Shown here piece by piece: positions 41,187 through 50,273 of a DNA stretch of 64,000 nucleotides. The position numbers and the translations under genes were made by a program. Under the pieces are notes generated by a model, which did no database searches, was not told the origin of the DNA, and worked only from the letters and a program-made list of their open reading frames with translations. Source of the DNA: Winogradskyella sp. (GTDB lineage Bacteria; Bacteroidota; Bacteroidia; Flavobacteriales; Flavobacteriaceae); the NCBI RefSeq assembly GCF_013213835.1, contig NZ_JABSSU010000009.1, forward strand, positions 66,148-130,147, given 5' to 3'. Each line of letters begins with the position of its first letter. Positions within the stretch are counted from its first letter, which is position 1.

Positions 41187-42740
41187 TTAATCTTCAGGTG
41201 GATAACCATGAATTTCTTCAAACTTCTCATCAAAATTAGTTCTTAGATAAGAATTCAGTTTCTTTTGGTAATCGTCCTTTAGCCATTTTAAAAAGTTGTG
41301 CGTACTTTTACTAATACATTTAGCATACAATTCAATACGTTGATTAATATCACCTTTTAATAGCTTCGCTAGAGCTAAGGCATCATAAACATCTTCACTG
41401 TTTTCAATACAGATTTTAGCATGATGCTCTATAGAACGCTCTAAAACTACTTTTGAGGATTCGCCTGCATCTACCGCATCTTTATAGCATTGGCGTATAT
41501 CAAAATAGGTGTCTTCAGATTTTGAGAACTCTTCTTTAATCTCATCTGGTAATTCATGCTTAAAGTTCGCCTCGATAGCATCATCACTTTTAATGCGATC
41601 CGCGTACCAATTAGGTGATTTAAAAATCAATTGCCAATCTAAATCTGCTCCCCAAGGTCCGAATCTGTAAATGTTATTACCAAGATCAATGACGTTGAAC
41701 TTCTCTTTGTTATTTAAGATACGCGATCCTCTACCAATCATTTGATAGTATAAGGTCAAGGATTTTGTTGCTCTATTTAAGATGATGGTGTCAATAGTTG
41801 GCTCATCAAATCCTGTGGTTAAAATACTTACTGATGTTAAAATGGCATTTGGTGTCTCATGAAACCAATCTAAAATTTGTTTACGCTGCTTTTTGGTTGC
41901 CGTATTGTCTAAATGCATAATAGGTAAACCTGCTTGTCTGAAGGCATAATACACACTTATGGAAGTATTAATACCATTATTAAAAATCAAGGTCTTTTTA
42001 CCTAAAGAATGTTTCTTGTAAGCGTCAACCGTTTTTTGAAGCATTGCAGGACTAGTATATAAATCCTCTGAAGATTTTACTGTATAATCGCCATTAGAAC
42101 CTACTTCTAGCGAAGTTAGACCCATATCATAAATAAAGGTTTCGCAACGTGCTAAAAACTCATTCTCAATAAGGTTTTCTATGGTTTCACCTGTAATCAA
42201 TTCATTGTAGTTTTTCTTCATAGGTAAGTCCTTATTAGAACTTAAAGGTGTTGCTGTTACACCAAGTATAAAGGACTTTTCGAAAAACTTAAAAAGCTTA
42301 GTAAACGAATTATAGTGAGCTTCATCAATAATAACTAAACCAACATCCGAGATATCTAGTTTATTATCATTAAGACGATTATTTAGAGTTTCAACCATGG
42401 CTACAAAGCACGAGTAATCTGCCTGGTCGTCTAAATTTGCTTTACTATCAACAACTTTATTGGTGACCCCAAAACTGGTTAGCATTTCAGACGTTTGACG
42501 ACACAATTCTATTCTGTGCGTCATTACCAAAACTTTTTTATTGTGATTTTTTAAATATTGTCGCACCATTTCGGAGAATATCACTGTTTTTCCACCACCA
42601 GTTGGTAATTGATATAATAAGTGGTAATCATCAGGTGCTGTATCAAACTTTTCAAATATTTGACTGATAGCGCCTTGTTGGTACTGATATAATTCCTTAT
42701 CTGTTTTTTTTTCTTGTACCGCTTGGTTTGGTTGAGACAT
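41187..42740 (-). CDS. DEAD/DEAH-box superfamily 2 helicase
   Basis: A TTG-initiated frame starts at 42764. I prefer the ATG at 42740, giving 517 residues. Motif I LPTGGGKT is at 45-52, followed by motif Ia (VLMTHRIEL), the DEAH box (IIDEAHYNSF), motif III (GVTATPL), and motif VI QMIGRGSR in the second RecA-like domain. A helical C-terminal region of about 150 residues follows. It resembles the type III restriction subunit/RadD-like group of stand-alone helicases. No methylase or nuclease lies nearby, so a restriction role is not supported. Nucleic acid remodelling is inferred. Confidence 0.85.
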   Translation of the reverse strand: MSQPNQAVQEKKTDKELYQYQQGAISQIFEKFDTAPDDYHLLYQLPTGGGKTVIFSEMVRQYLKNHNKKVLVMTHRIELCRQTSEMLTSFGVTNKVVDSKANLDDQADYSCFVAMVETLNNRLNDNKLDISDVGLVIIDEAHYNSFTKLFKFFEKSFILGVTATPLSSNKDLPMKKNYNELITGETIENLIENEFLARCETFIYDMGLTSLEVGSNGDYTVKSSEDLYTSPAMLQKTVDAYKKHSLGKKTLIFNNGINTSISVYYAFRQAGLPIMHLDNTATKKQRKQILDWFHETPNAILTSVSILTTGFDEPTIDTIILNRATKSLTLYYQMIGRGSRILNNKEKFNVIDLGNNIYRFGPWGADLDWQLIFKSPNWYADRIKSDDAIEANFKHELPDEIKEEFSKSEDTYFDIRQCYKDAVDAGESSKVVLERSIEHHAKICIENSEDVYDALALAKLLKGDINQRIELYAKCISKSTHNFLKWLKDDYQKKLNSYLRTNFDEKFEEIHGYPPED

Positions 42741-42769
42741 ATAAAAGGTTGATTGTTTATTCAATTGTG

Positions 42770-42777
42770 CAAAACTA
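42770..42777 (-). promoter_or_regulatory. -7 promoter element TAGTTTTG
   Basis: This is an exact TAnnTTTG match on the minus strand, 29 bases before the helicase ATG at 42740. It lies upstream of the alternative TTG start at 42764, but so close that a transcript would begin at about that codon, favouring the ATG. Confidence 0.5.
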
Positions 42778-42854
42778 AGTATTTTAAGAGATTTGGATTT
42801 ACAATATTTCTATTAATTTAGCGTTCGTTTTTAATTAGCTATTAAATTAAATAA

Positions 42855-43787
42855 ATGAAGTATCGCTTAGTATTAGGTCTTTTTGCGCTTTCACTATTAT
42901 CAGTTACTGCACAAGAAGATCCACTATCTAAATTATTAAAAATTAAAATCCCAACGCAAACAGGTAAAGTCACAGCTTTGCAAGAAGTCGAAATTCCTGA
43001 GCATTCTGAAGACTCTTCAAAGGCATCCACGATCACAGATATTAAAGCGGAGTTTTGGGATACAACCGTTTATAATCCTTATAGACATACTGAAGTTGAA
43101 TATCCATTTCAAGTCAATTTTACAGATAGTACTTACGCGAATCCTGTAAAATTTAAAAAGGTTGTGACCTCACGTTATGGATGGCGTCGAGGACGACCAC
43201 ACAATGGTATTGATATAGATCTTGTTACTGGTGATTCTGTAGTTTCTGTTCTTGATGGCATTGTACGTTTCGCAAGATATAGCAGTGGCCATGGTAGAAC
43301 TGTAGTTGTGAGACATTTTAATGGATTAGAATCTACATATGCACATTTATCTCATATTGCAGTTAAAGCAAATGATACTTTAAAGAAAGGTGATTATTTA
43401 GGTAAAGGTGGAAATACAGGACGTTCTCGAGGTAGTCATTTGCATTTTAGTTTAACCTACAAAGGACAATTTATTCATCCCGAATATCTTTTTAAATTTG
43501 ATGAAACAAATGCAATAAGAGCTCAAGAAATGTGGGTCACGAAGCGATGGACCAGAGCAAGTTTTCACAGTGCATATAGAGTGTCAAAATTAGAGTTGTT
43601 AGAATCAAAAGATGATGCGCTAGCAAGTTTAGTGAAGGAGCGAAAAATTTATGTTGTAAAACGTGGGGACACCTTATCTCGGATATCTAGACGCAACAAT
43701 ACCACAATAACTTCTATATGTAGAACGAATAAAATAAAGAAAAATTCTACACTAAGAATTGGTCAGAAACTAATTTTAGAAATCTAA
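42855..43787 (+). CDS. M23-family peptidoglycan endopeptidase with LysM domain
   Basis: This 310-residue exported protein has a signal peptide (MKYRLVLGLFALSLLSVTAQ). An M23 metallopeptidase domain of about 100-210 shows its Zn-binding and catalytic residues: H116 and D120 in HNGIDID, H164 in YAHL, and H195/H197 in HLHF. A C-terminal LysM domain of about 265-308 (YVVKRGDTLSRISRRNN) would bind glycan. It is probably a LytM-type enzyme or regulator in cell-wall remodelling. It is followed by topB, 60 bp away on the same strand. Confidence 0.9.
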   Translation: MKYRLVLGLFALSLLSVTAQEDPLSKLLKIKIPTQTGKVTALQEVEIPEHSEDSSKASTITDIKAEFWDTTVYNPYRHTEVEYPFQVNFTDSTYANPVKFKKVVTSRYGWRRGRPHNGIDIDLVTGDSVVSVLDGIVRFARYSSGHGRTVVVRHFNGLESTYAHLSHIAVKANDTLKKGDYLGKGGNTGRSRGSHLHFSLTYKGQFIHPEYLFKFDETNAIRAQEMWVTKRWTRASFHSAYRVSKLELLESKDDALASLVKERKIYVVKRGDTLSRISRRNNTTITSICRTNKIKKNSTLRIGQKLILEI

Positions 43788-43847
43788 AAATTAGATAAAA
43801 AATCTATAAATTTATTTATTTTGCAGCTTCATTAAAATTGTCATTTT

Positions 43848-46061
43848 TTGAAAGTCTGTATCGCGGAAAAGCCAAGTGTAGCAAGGGAAATTGCATCTGT
43901 GTTGGGTGCTACCACAAAGCGTGACGGTTACTTTGAGGGTAACGGTTATGCAGTGACTTACACGTTTGGTCATTTATGTTCACTCTGTGAACCCAGCGAC
44001 TATAAACCATATTGGAAGAGTTGGGATTTAAATAATCTACCGATGCTTCCTGAGAAATTCAAAATTAAAGTATCGGATAACGATGGTATTAAGAAACAAT
44101 TTAATATTGTAAAATGTCTTTTTGATAAAGCAGATGTGGTTATTAACTGTGGTGATGCAGGCCAAGAAGGAGAACTGATTCAACGCTGGGTCATTAATGA
44201 AGCGAAATATAAAGGTGAAGTGCAACGTCTGTGGATATCATCTTTAACTACTGAAGCCATAAAAGATGGTTTTAAAAATTTGAAACCTTCAACCGATTAT
44301 GATAATTTATATTACGCAGGCTTTTCAAGGTCTATTGGTGATTGGTTGTTAGGTATTAATGCCACACGTTTGTATACGGTTAAACATGGCGGACACAATC
44401 AAGTACTTTCTGTAGGACGTGTTCAAACTCCTACTCTAGCGATGTTGGTTAGACGATACAAAGAAATCGAAAACTTTATTCCACAGCCCTATTGGGAATT
44501 ACAAACGCTTTATAGAGACACTTTATTTAGTTACGAAGAAGGTCGTTTTCTTAAAATGGAAGACGGAGAAGTTTTGGCAAATAAAGTTAAAGAACACGAC
44601 TTTGAAATTTTAGACATAACAAAGAAAAAAGGTACAGGATACGCACCCAAACTATTTGACTTAACTGGCCTGCAAGTGTATTGTAATACAAAGTTTGGAA
44701 TGTCTGCAGATGAGACATTAAAGACGGCCCAAAAACTATATGAGAAAAAGGCAATTACATACCCTAGAGTGGATACCACTTTTCTTCCAAACGATATGTA
44801 TCCAAAGGTAAAAGGTATTTTATCTAAACTTATTGATTACAATGATCTTACATCACCTTTGTTAAATCAAAAAATAAAGAAATCAGCTAAGGTGTTTAAT
44901 GATAAAAAAGTAACTGATCACCATGCTATTATTCCAACAGGAATACAGACACATTTACATGGTAATGAAAACCAGGTTTACGATATTATTGTTAGACGAT
45001 TTATAGCTGTTTTTTATGATGATTGTAAAGTGTCTAATACAACTGTAATCGGACAAGCTGATGATGTAAAGTTTAAAACCACAGGTAAAGAAATTTTATC
45101 TAAAGGTTGGCGCGTTGTATTTGAAACTAGAGACGGAAAGAATACCTCTATAGATAAGATATTACCGACTTTTGAAAAAGGAGAAAAAGGACCTCATGAA
45201 CCGTCATTTTTAGAAAAGCAAACCAAACCACCAAAGCAATATACGGAAGCTTCGTTATTGCGAGCTATGGAAACAGCAGGAAAGCAGGTTGATGATGATG
45301 AATTAAGAGATTTAATGAAAGAAAATGGTATTGGCCGTCCTTCAACACGTGCAAACATTATAGAAACGTTATTTAAGCGTCAATATATAAAACGCAATAA
45401 AAAGCAAATTTTACCAACAGTTACAGGTATTCAGCTTATTGACACCATTCAAAATGAATTATTAAAGTCTGCCGAACTTACAGGTAATTGGGAAAAGCAA
45501 CTCAAGGATATAGAAAAAGGTAAAATTAGTGCTAATGCTTTCATAAAAGGCATGAAACGAATGGTTGATGCTCTGGTTTATGAGGTTCGGACGGAAAAGG
45601 TGCAACAACGTATTTCAGCTGTGAACAATAAGACCACTACTCCATCAACGTCTAAATCTAAAACTACCAAAAAGACAATTATTGGAAGTAGCTGCCCTAA
45701 ATGCAAAGCAGGTCAATTAGTCAAAGGGAAAACAGCATATGGTTGTAATTTATACGGTAAGAGTTGTGACTTTACATTACCGTTTAGTTTTGCAAGTAAA
45801 AAAGTATCTGAGAATCAGTATCTACGTTTATTAAGTAAAGGTTCTACAGTTAATTTAAAAGGTTTTAAAGTCAATAATCAATCTATTGAAGGACTTTTGC
45901 GCTTTGATGACAAATTTAAACTTAAGTTAGAACCCAAGCAACAACCTATAAAAGTTGGTGAGGCTTGCCCAAAATGTAAAACAGGGAAAATTCTAAAAGG
46001 AAAGACAGCCTTTGGTTGCAGCAATTATAAAATAGGATGCGATTTTAGGGTTAGTTTTTAA
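43848..46061 (+). CDS. topB: DNA topoisomerase III
   Basis: This 737-residue type IA topoisomerase begins with TTG (MKVCIAEKPSVAREIASVLG is the Toprim start). The acidic Toprim motif NCGDAGQEGELIQRW follows, and the active-site tyrosine is Y305 in AITYPRVDT. Other family blocks are RALGxWLLG-like SIGDWLLGINATR and GIGRPSTRANIIETL. Two C-terminal zinc-ribbon repeats are present (GSSCPKCKAGQLVKGK and GEACPKCKTGKILKGK), each with CPKC and a later Cys pair. It decatenates and relaxes DNA through a single-strand gate. Its last 11 bases overlap the convergent GyrI-like gene. Confidence 0.93.
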   Translation: MKVCIAEKPSVAREIASVLGATTKRDGYFEGNGYAVTYTFGHLCSLCEPSDYKPYWKSWDLNNLPMLPEKFKIKVSDNDGIKKQFNIVKCLFDKADVVINCGDAGQEGELIQRWVINEAKYKGEVQRLWISSLTTEAIKDGFKNLKPSTDYDNLYYAGFSRSIGDWLLGINATRLYTVKHGGHNQVLSVGRVQTPTLAMLVRRYKEIENFIPQPYWELQTLYRDTLFSYEEGRFLKMEDGEVLANKVKEHDFEILDITKKKGTGYAPKLFDLTGLQVYCNTKFGMSADETLKTAQKLYEKKAITYPRVDTTFLPNDMYPKVKGILSKLIDYNDLTSPLLNQKIKKSAKVFNDKKVTDHHAIIPTGIQTHLHGNENQVYDIIVRRFIAVFYDDCKVSNTTVIGQADDVKFKTTGKEILSKGWRVVFETRDGKNTSIDKILPTFEKGEKGPHEPSFLEKQTKPPKQYTEASLLRAMETAGKQVDDDELRDLMKENGIGRPSTRANIIETLFKRQYIKRNKKQILPTVTGIQLIDTIQNELLKSAELTGNWEKQLKDIEKGKISANAFIKGMKRMVDALVYEVRTEKVQQRISAVNNKTTTPSTSKSKTTKKTIIGSSCPKCKAGQLVKGKTAYGCNLYGKSCDFTLPFSFASKKVSENQYLRLLSKGSTVNLKGFKVNNQSIEGLLRFDDKFKLKLEPKQQPIKVGEACPKCKTGKILKGKTAFGCSNYKIGCDFRVSF

Positions 46062-46521
46062 GCTTTATTGGGACATAAAAATCTTCTTCTGATTCTTCAC
46101 TTCCGTTTTTATAGTTATCACCCATAACTTGAAAATGAGGTCTATCATCAATAACGTTATCTGTATTTGGCAACCATTCAGTCATAATACGCTGATAAGT
46201 AGCAGCAGCATTCATACCCTTATGAAGAAACACAGCGTATAATCCACCATCAATGGTCTTTGCTTCCATAGTTTCTGGAATGTTGATTGTATCAATTACT
46301 TCTGCACACGCCCAAATATCAAAAGCTTCATTAGGATTATTAAAATTGGAATATTCCTGAAGCGCAATAAGTTCTGTATTTACAGTATTCTGAATTAAGT
46401 GTTTTTGGGGCATAAACTGCTTCCATAGCATAATGATGTTTCCATATTCATGACGTAGCATTTGGCTCTTCATACCAACAAGCTTCTTCTCTTTAAGAGC
46501 AATTATTTTTGGTTCTATCAT
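46051..46521 (-). CDS. GyrI-like (AraC effector-binding) domain protein
   Basis: This 156-residue stand-alone protein has the SOUL/GyrI-like pattern: PKIIALKEKKLVGMKSQM, an internal MLWKQFMP helix, DIWACAEVIDTINIPETMEAKTIDGGLYAVFLHKG, then a YQRIMTEWLPNTD helix and HFQVMGDNY. This fold binds small molecules, either as sensor domains or as gyrase inhibitors in E. coli. No DNA-binding domain is attached. It overlaps topB tail to tail by 11 bases. The function is inferred only from the fold. Confidence 0.78.
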   Translation of the reverse strand: MIEPKIIALKEKKLVGMKSQMLRHEYGNIIMLWKQFMPQKHLIQNTVNTELIALQEYSNFNNPNEAFDIWACAEVIDTINIPETMEAKTIDGGLYAVFLHKGMNAAATYQRIMTEWLPNTDNVIDDRPHFQVMGDNYKNGSEESEEDFYVPIKLKN

Positions 46522-46543
46522 GAATGAGTAGGTAAATTAAAAA

Positions 46544-46993
46544 CTATTTTAATTTACCTTTATATGTTGTTGTTTCACCCGAACTTGTAATTTCTATAAA
46601 TACATTACCTATAGGCTGAACAATAATTTTGAATTGGCTGTCTGAGGTTGTGAATTCGACTATAATTACCTGTCTATCATCATTAGCATCTTCTTTGTAG
46701 TTACTAACCTTATTATCTAGTTTTAGATTGACTTTTGGGTCTAAAGTTTCAAGATTAGAAGTAATGTGATCACCATTAATGCTTAAAAAATTGGTATTAC
46801 TGTTGATAGCTTTTCGATTTCTTTCGATATAAGCAACTTCAGGTGAAATAGTATACGTCTTAGATTGAATCAGTAATTTGTTAGCCTCATAGGTGGCTTT
46901 ATGTTGTTCCTTTTGGTTTGTTATTTGTTGAGCATTAATCGAGTAAGTTGTTGCAATTGAAAATGCTATAAATAAAAAAGCTATATAACGCAT
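46544..46993 (-). CDS. Small exported protein, possibly DUF4251-related
   Basis: This 149-residue protein has a signal peptide (MRYIAFLFIAFSIATTYSINAQ). The rest is beta-rich: KTYTISPEVAYIERNRKAINSN, FLSINGDHITSNLE, then DRQVIIVEFTTSDSQFKIIVQPIGNVFIEITSSG and a terminal TTYKGKLK. The Y.G.L ending and strand pattern resemble DUF4251 proteins such as the one at 40526-41098, but similarity is weak. It precedes the GyrI-like gene by 22 bp on the same strand, so they may be cotranscribed. Confidence 0.62.
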   Translation of the reverse strand: MRYIAFLFIAFSIATTYSINAQQITNQKEQHKATYEANKLLIQSKTYTISPEVAYIERNRKAINSNTNFLSINGDHITSNLETLDPKVNLKLDNKVSNYKEDANDDRQVIIVEFTTSDSQFKIIVQPIGNVFIEITSSGETTTYKGKLK

Positions 46994-47098
46994 ACTAATT
47001 TTTTTATGAGGTTAAATATAAGACTTATATTCTTTATCTGATAAAATATTCTTTTCTTAAAAGCTGTTAAAAACAGCCTATTTTCTTCTGTTGTGAAC

Positions 47099-47106
47099 TA
47101 CTTTTG
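47099..47106 (+). promoter_or_regulatory. -7 promoter element TACTTTTG
   Basis: This exact TAnnTTTG match lies 17 bases before the DUF3817 start codon and would drive the DUF3817-mscS pair. No TTG lies at the -33 position. Confidence 0.5.
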
Positions 47107-47122
47107 CACAAAATTTTGATAG

Positions 47123-47413
47123 ATGCTAAAATTATTACCTCTTTTTAGAATTGTGGCTTTGTTAGAAGGAATTTCGTATATTCTATTATTATTTATTGCA
47201 TCACCAATAAAATGGTTTTATGACGATCCGCAGTATGTAAGAATGTTAGGAATGCCTCATGGTCTTCTTTTTATAGCCTATGTTGTTATTGCTGTATTAT
47301 TAAGTAAAGAAATGAAATGGGATTCTAAGAGTTTAAGAATTATACTTATTGCGGCTGTAATACCTTTTGGTACGTTTTATATAGATAAAAAGTATTTGAA
47401 AGCTAAGAACTAA
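47123..47413 (+). CDS. DUF3817 membrane protein
   Basis: This 96-residue protein has three membrane helices (about 5-28, 45-62 and 72-88). The DUF3817 signature is FRIVALLEGISYILLLFIASPIKW, then YVRMLGMPHGLLFIAYVV and a short cytoplasmic end rich in Lys. The role is unknown. The mechanosensitive channel gene starts four bases after its stop, so the two are almost certainly cotranscribed. Confidence 0.85.
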   Translation: MLKLLPLFRIVALLEGISYILLLFIASPIKWFYDDPQYVRMLGMPHGLLFIAYVVIAVLLSKEMKWDSKSLRIILIAAVIPFGTFYIDKKYLKAKN

Positions 47414-47417
47414 AATT

Positions 47418-48647
47418 ATGAAGCATTTTATCTACGACTTTCTTATTGAAAAAGGATTGTCTGAGAATACGGCAATCTATCTTAATATGATAGGACTTTT
47501 AATCTTTGTCTTACTCATAGCCATTATTATAGATTTTGTGATTAAACGTGTGCTATGGAAATTTTCGTCCAGTATTGCTGCAAGGACAAAAACTAATTTT
47601 GATGACATATTAATAGCTAATAAGCTTCCAAGAAATATTGCGCATATTATTCCTCTTATTATTTTAATTGAATTTGCTCCGCAAATATTTTCTGATTTTC
47701 TATATGCTGAAATAATTATAGAAAATACCTTAAGAATTATTGCAATCATTCTGACATTAAGGATTATAAAAAGCTTTTTAAATTCAGTTAAGGATTATTT
47801 AAAAACACTTCCAAGGTATAAAGACAAACCGGTAGACAGTTATATACAAGTCTTTATGATTTTTGCTTGGTTATTGGGCATATTTGGTATAGTATCAATT
47901 ATTACAGGTGCAAGTTTTATTCAGTTTGCAACTAGTTTAGGTGCAGTGTCGGCAGTGATCTTATTAATTTTTAAGGATACAATACTTGGCTTTGTAGCCA
48001 GTATACAAGTTACCATTAACGATATGGTGCGTATTGGGGATTGGGTGACCTTTGAAAAATACGGGGCAGATGGTGATGTCATAGAAATTAATCTAGCGAC
48101 AGTAAAAGTTCAAAATTGGGATAAGACGATTACCACCATTCCAACCTATGCATTAATTTCTGATTCGTTTAAAAATTGGCGTGGCATGACCAATTCTGGT
48201 GGACGACGCATTAAACGATCTGTAATTATAAAGCCGACATCGATAAAATTTTTAACTGCTGAAGATATTGAGCGCTTAAAAAAAATAGAATTGGTTTCCA
48301 CATATTTAACCAATAGATCTGAGGAAATTAATTCATATAACATTAATAATAACATCGACAAATCCATTCTTATTAATGGAAGAAACTTAACCAACTTTGG
48401 TGTTTTTAGAAAGTATCTTCTCACTTATATAGAAAACCATTCTGCAATTAATAAGGATATGACTTTAATGGTACGTCAATTAGCGCCAACAGCTCAAGGT
48501 ATACCAATGGAAATTTACGCTTTTAGTGATGATATACGTTGGGTTAATTACGAATATATTATGGGTGATATTTTTGATCATGTACTAGCTTCTGTTTCTT
48601 TCTTTGATTTAGAAATTTACGAGTTAGCCGTGGCAGGCCAAGATTAA
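47418..48647 (+). CDS. MscS-family mechanosensitive channel
   Basis: This 409-residue inner membrane channel has four to five predicted helices in the first 190 residues. The pore-lining helix and beta-domain junction is recognisable at FATSLGAVSAVILLIFKDTILGF followed by INDMVRIGDWVTF. The cytoplasmic domain carries the YGADGDVIEINLATVKVQNWDKTITTIPTYAL pattern typical of the YbdG/MscM-like branch, with an insert region of about 260-330. Such channels release solutes at hypo-osmotic shock. Length fits the YbdG branch better than the 286-residue MscS. Confidence 0.9.
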   Translation: MKHFIYDFLIEKGLSENTAIYLNMIGLLIFVLLIAIIIDFVIKRVLWKFSSSIAARTKTNFDDILIANKLPRNIAHIIPLIILIEFAPQIFSDFLYAEIIIENTLRIIAIILTLRIIKSFLNSVKDYLKTLPRYKDKPVDSYIQVFMIFAWLLGIFGIVSIITGASFIQFATSLGAVSAVILLIFKDTILGFVASIQVTINDMVRIGDWVTFEKYGADGDVIEINLATVKVQNWDKTITTIPTYALISDSFKNWRGMTNSGGRRIKRSVIIKPTSIKFLTAEDIERLKKIELVSTYLTNRSEEINSYNINNNIDKSILINGRNLTNFGVFRKYLLTYIENHSAINKDMTLMVRQLAPTAQGIPMEIYAFSDDIRWVNYEYIMGDIFDHVLASVSFFDLEIYELAVAGQD

Positions 48648-48743
48648 TGTTAATAAGACCGTTAACAACAAATTGTAATTGTGCAATTCAGACCACAGTT
48701 TATAGCTAAATTTAATTCCATATTAATCATTAATGATTACATC

Positions 48744-49160
48744 ATGGCTACAAGATCTCAAGATTTACTTTCAGTTAGACCTACTATTCCTTCCGCAAAA
48801 ATTAATGATAACATGAGTTTTGATGAGCGATTTCAAAATGCAACATTAAGACCAATTATTAAAATGCAGCATGATTTGTTTATTATTGTTTTTAGGAATT
48901 ATATAGCAAAACATAAAAATGTTTTTTACGATTTAAGTATCCCTAAGCAGTTGGCTTATATTGATAATGCGATTCACAAGGATATGAAGTTCAGAAATTC
49001 TGTAAAAGGTATGATTATTGGCCAATTTACTATTGAAGAATATGCGCTTTATATTCAAAATTCATCTGCTTTAAATAAACGTATGATGAATATTGTAAAA
49101 ACAAGACTTATAGATAGTATACAATTGTTTAAAAAGTCCAAGCTACTGAAGGCTGTTTAA
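48744..49160 (+). CDS. Conserved protein of unknown function
   Basis: The frame is open from a GTG at 48681. ATG at 48744 (MATRSQDLLSVRPTIPSAKIN) gives a 138-residue protein starting near the first recognisable motif, so I chose it. It has SFDERFQNATLRPIIKMQHDLFI followed by an amphipathic helical C-terminal half. It resembles a flavobacterial family often labelled glyoxalase, but it has none of the metal ligands, so that name is not supported. Its stop overlaps the convergent DUF2461 gene by four bases. Confidence 0.72.
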   Translation: MATRSQDLLSVRPTIPSAKINDNMSFDERFQNATLRPIIKMQHDLFIIVFRNYIAKHKNVFYDLSIPKQLAYIDNAIHKDMKFRNSVKGMIIGQFTIEEYALYIQNSSALNKRMMNIVKTRLIDSIQLFKKSKLLKAV

Positions 49161-49834
49161 AGCAAGGATTCACCATTTAGATTGGTTGTAAGCACATCGC
49201 TCATATAATCAAAATATGGTCTTATTATTTTAAATGAGGAATTAACGTCTTCAAGAAAGTTGGTGGCTAAAACTTCTTTATCTGTATATTTTTTGATAAA
49301 AATAAATTGCTTTTTGCGGATTAAATCTATTGCAGGATGTTCTTTATCAAAACCTTTGGGAGCAGTCTTTAATTCGTCTCCTACAAAATTTCCCCAAGTA
49401 GATTTAAAGGTTTCATCATTTAAAATTTCTCGCATTTCGCTGTCATCCATTTCAAACTCCTTACGAATTCTAAATAAATCCTCTTTATTTGGTTCCCAAA
49501 AACCAGTAGCGATAAATGATTCGTTATTAGGTTGAATATGCATATAATAGCCACCTCTTAATTCTGGCTTCTTTCTCGTATATGATCCACCAAAATGCGT
49601 TTTATATGGTATTTTATTTTTAGAGAATCTTACATCTCTGTAAATTCTAAAGAGTTTAATTTTTTCAATTTGATCGTGCTCACCCATCAATTCACCAAGG
49701 TAATTATAAGAAGATTTTACCTGTGCTTCAATTGCTTTAAACTCGGGTTTATGATCTTTAAACCAATCTCTATTATTATTCTTTGATAGCTTTTTAAAAA
49801 ACGTAAAGGTCTCCTTAGGAATTATCTGACGCAT
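49157..49834 (-). CDS. DUF2461 (TIGR02453) family protein
   Basis: This 225-residue protein takes its start at the ATG at 49834, one codon inside a TTG-opened frame. Family blocks are visible: FFKKLSKNNNRDWFKDHKPEF, then KLFRIYRDVRFSKNKIPYKTHFGG, GGYYMHIQPNNESFIATGFW and LKTAPKGFDKEHPAIDLIRKKQF. These match TIGR02453, a widespread soluble family of unknown function. There is no signal peptide. Confidence 0.87.
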   Translation of the reverse strand: MRQIIPKETFTFFKKLSKNNNRDWFKDHKPEFKAIEAQVKSSYNYLGELMGEHDQIEKIKLFRIYRDVRFSKNKIPYKTHFGGSYTRKKPELRGGYYMHIQPNNESFIATGFWEPNKEDLFRIRKEFEMDDSEMREILNDETFKSTWGNFVGDELKTAPKGFDKEHPAIDLIRKKQFIFIKKYTDKEVLATNFLEDVNSSFKIIRPYFDYMSDVLTTNLNGESLL

Positions 49835-49938
49835 CAATTCTTCAATTTTGTCATAAATGTATAAAAATTAGGTCTGTTTTTCGTGAAAAAATGCAGAATA
49901 TCTAATATGTTGAGAAGTATGTTGAGAATTTTCTAATA

Positions 49939-49946
49939 TAAATTTG
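49939..49946 (+). promoter_or_regulatory. -7 promoter element TAAATTTG
   Basis: This exact TAnnTTTG match lies 55 bases before the 73-residue protein's ATG at 50002. Just upstream, the ten-base word ATGTTGAGAA occurs twice, 12 bp apart (49908 and 49920), and could be a small regulatory repeat. Confidence 0.45.
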
Positions 49947-50001
49947 TGTGTTGAAAGAATTTTCAGTATTATGCGTTCATTATTTAACACATATTAATTT
50001 T

Positions 50002-50223
50002 ATGGGTAGACCAGCAACAAGACCAACTAAACTTAAAGACGGTTTTTATATCGAAATTCGTAATAAAGGTTCTAAATCGGGAGTAAAGCTCTACAGCGGA
50101 ACCAAGTTACAGATGCATCGTGCAATAAAAATGTACGAACGCTCTAAAGAAGTATTAATTCTTGGAGAATCTGTAAATGGTAAGTTTGTTGATAAGGAGC
50201 CGAAATTACATGTAGTGGAATAA
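50002..50223 (+). CDS. Small conserved protein of unknown function
   Basis: A GTG-opened frame begins at 49948, but the ATG at 50002 (MGRPATRPTKLKDGFYIEIR) is the likely start because the upstream part reads as promoter and leader. The 73-residue product is basic and beta-like (RNKGSKSGVKLYSGTKLQMHR), with a short helix and an acidic end (DKEPKLHVVE). No family is recognised. It is followed at once by a strong terminator, so it is a single-gene transcript. Confidence 0.72.
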   Translation: MGRPATRPTKLKDGFYIEIRNKGSKSGVKLYSGTKLQMHRAIKMYERSKEVLILGESVNGKFVDKEPKLHVVE

Positions 50224-50242
50224 CTAAATAACTAACTAATAT

Positions 50243-50271
50243 AAAGGGTGAAGATTATGTCTTTACCCTTT
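50243..50271 (+). terminator. Intrinsic terminator
   Basis: A 12-bp stem (AAAGGGTGAAGA with TCTTTACCCTTT, one G-U pair) encloses a TTATG loop and is followed by a T run. It ends the 73-residue protein transcript and lies against the truA stop at 50274. Confidence 0.82.
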
Positions 50272-50273
50272 TT

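Noticed and set aside
41187..42740. Restriction or phage-defence system around the SF2 helicase
   Set aside because: Neighbours are a DUF4251 lipoprotein, an M23 peptidase and topoisomerase III; no methylase, nuclease or other defence partner is present.
48681..49160. Glyoxalase annotation for the 138-residue protein
   Set aside because: None of the glyoxalase metal ligands or repeat motifs is visible.
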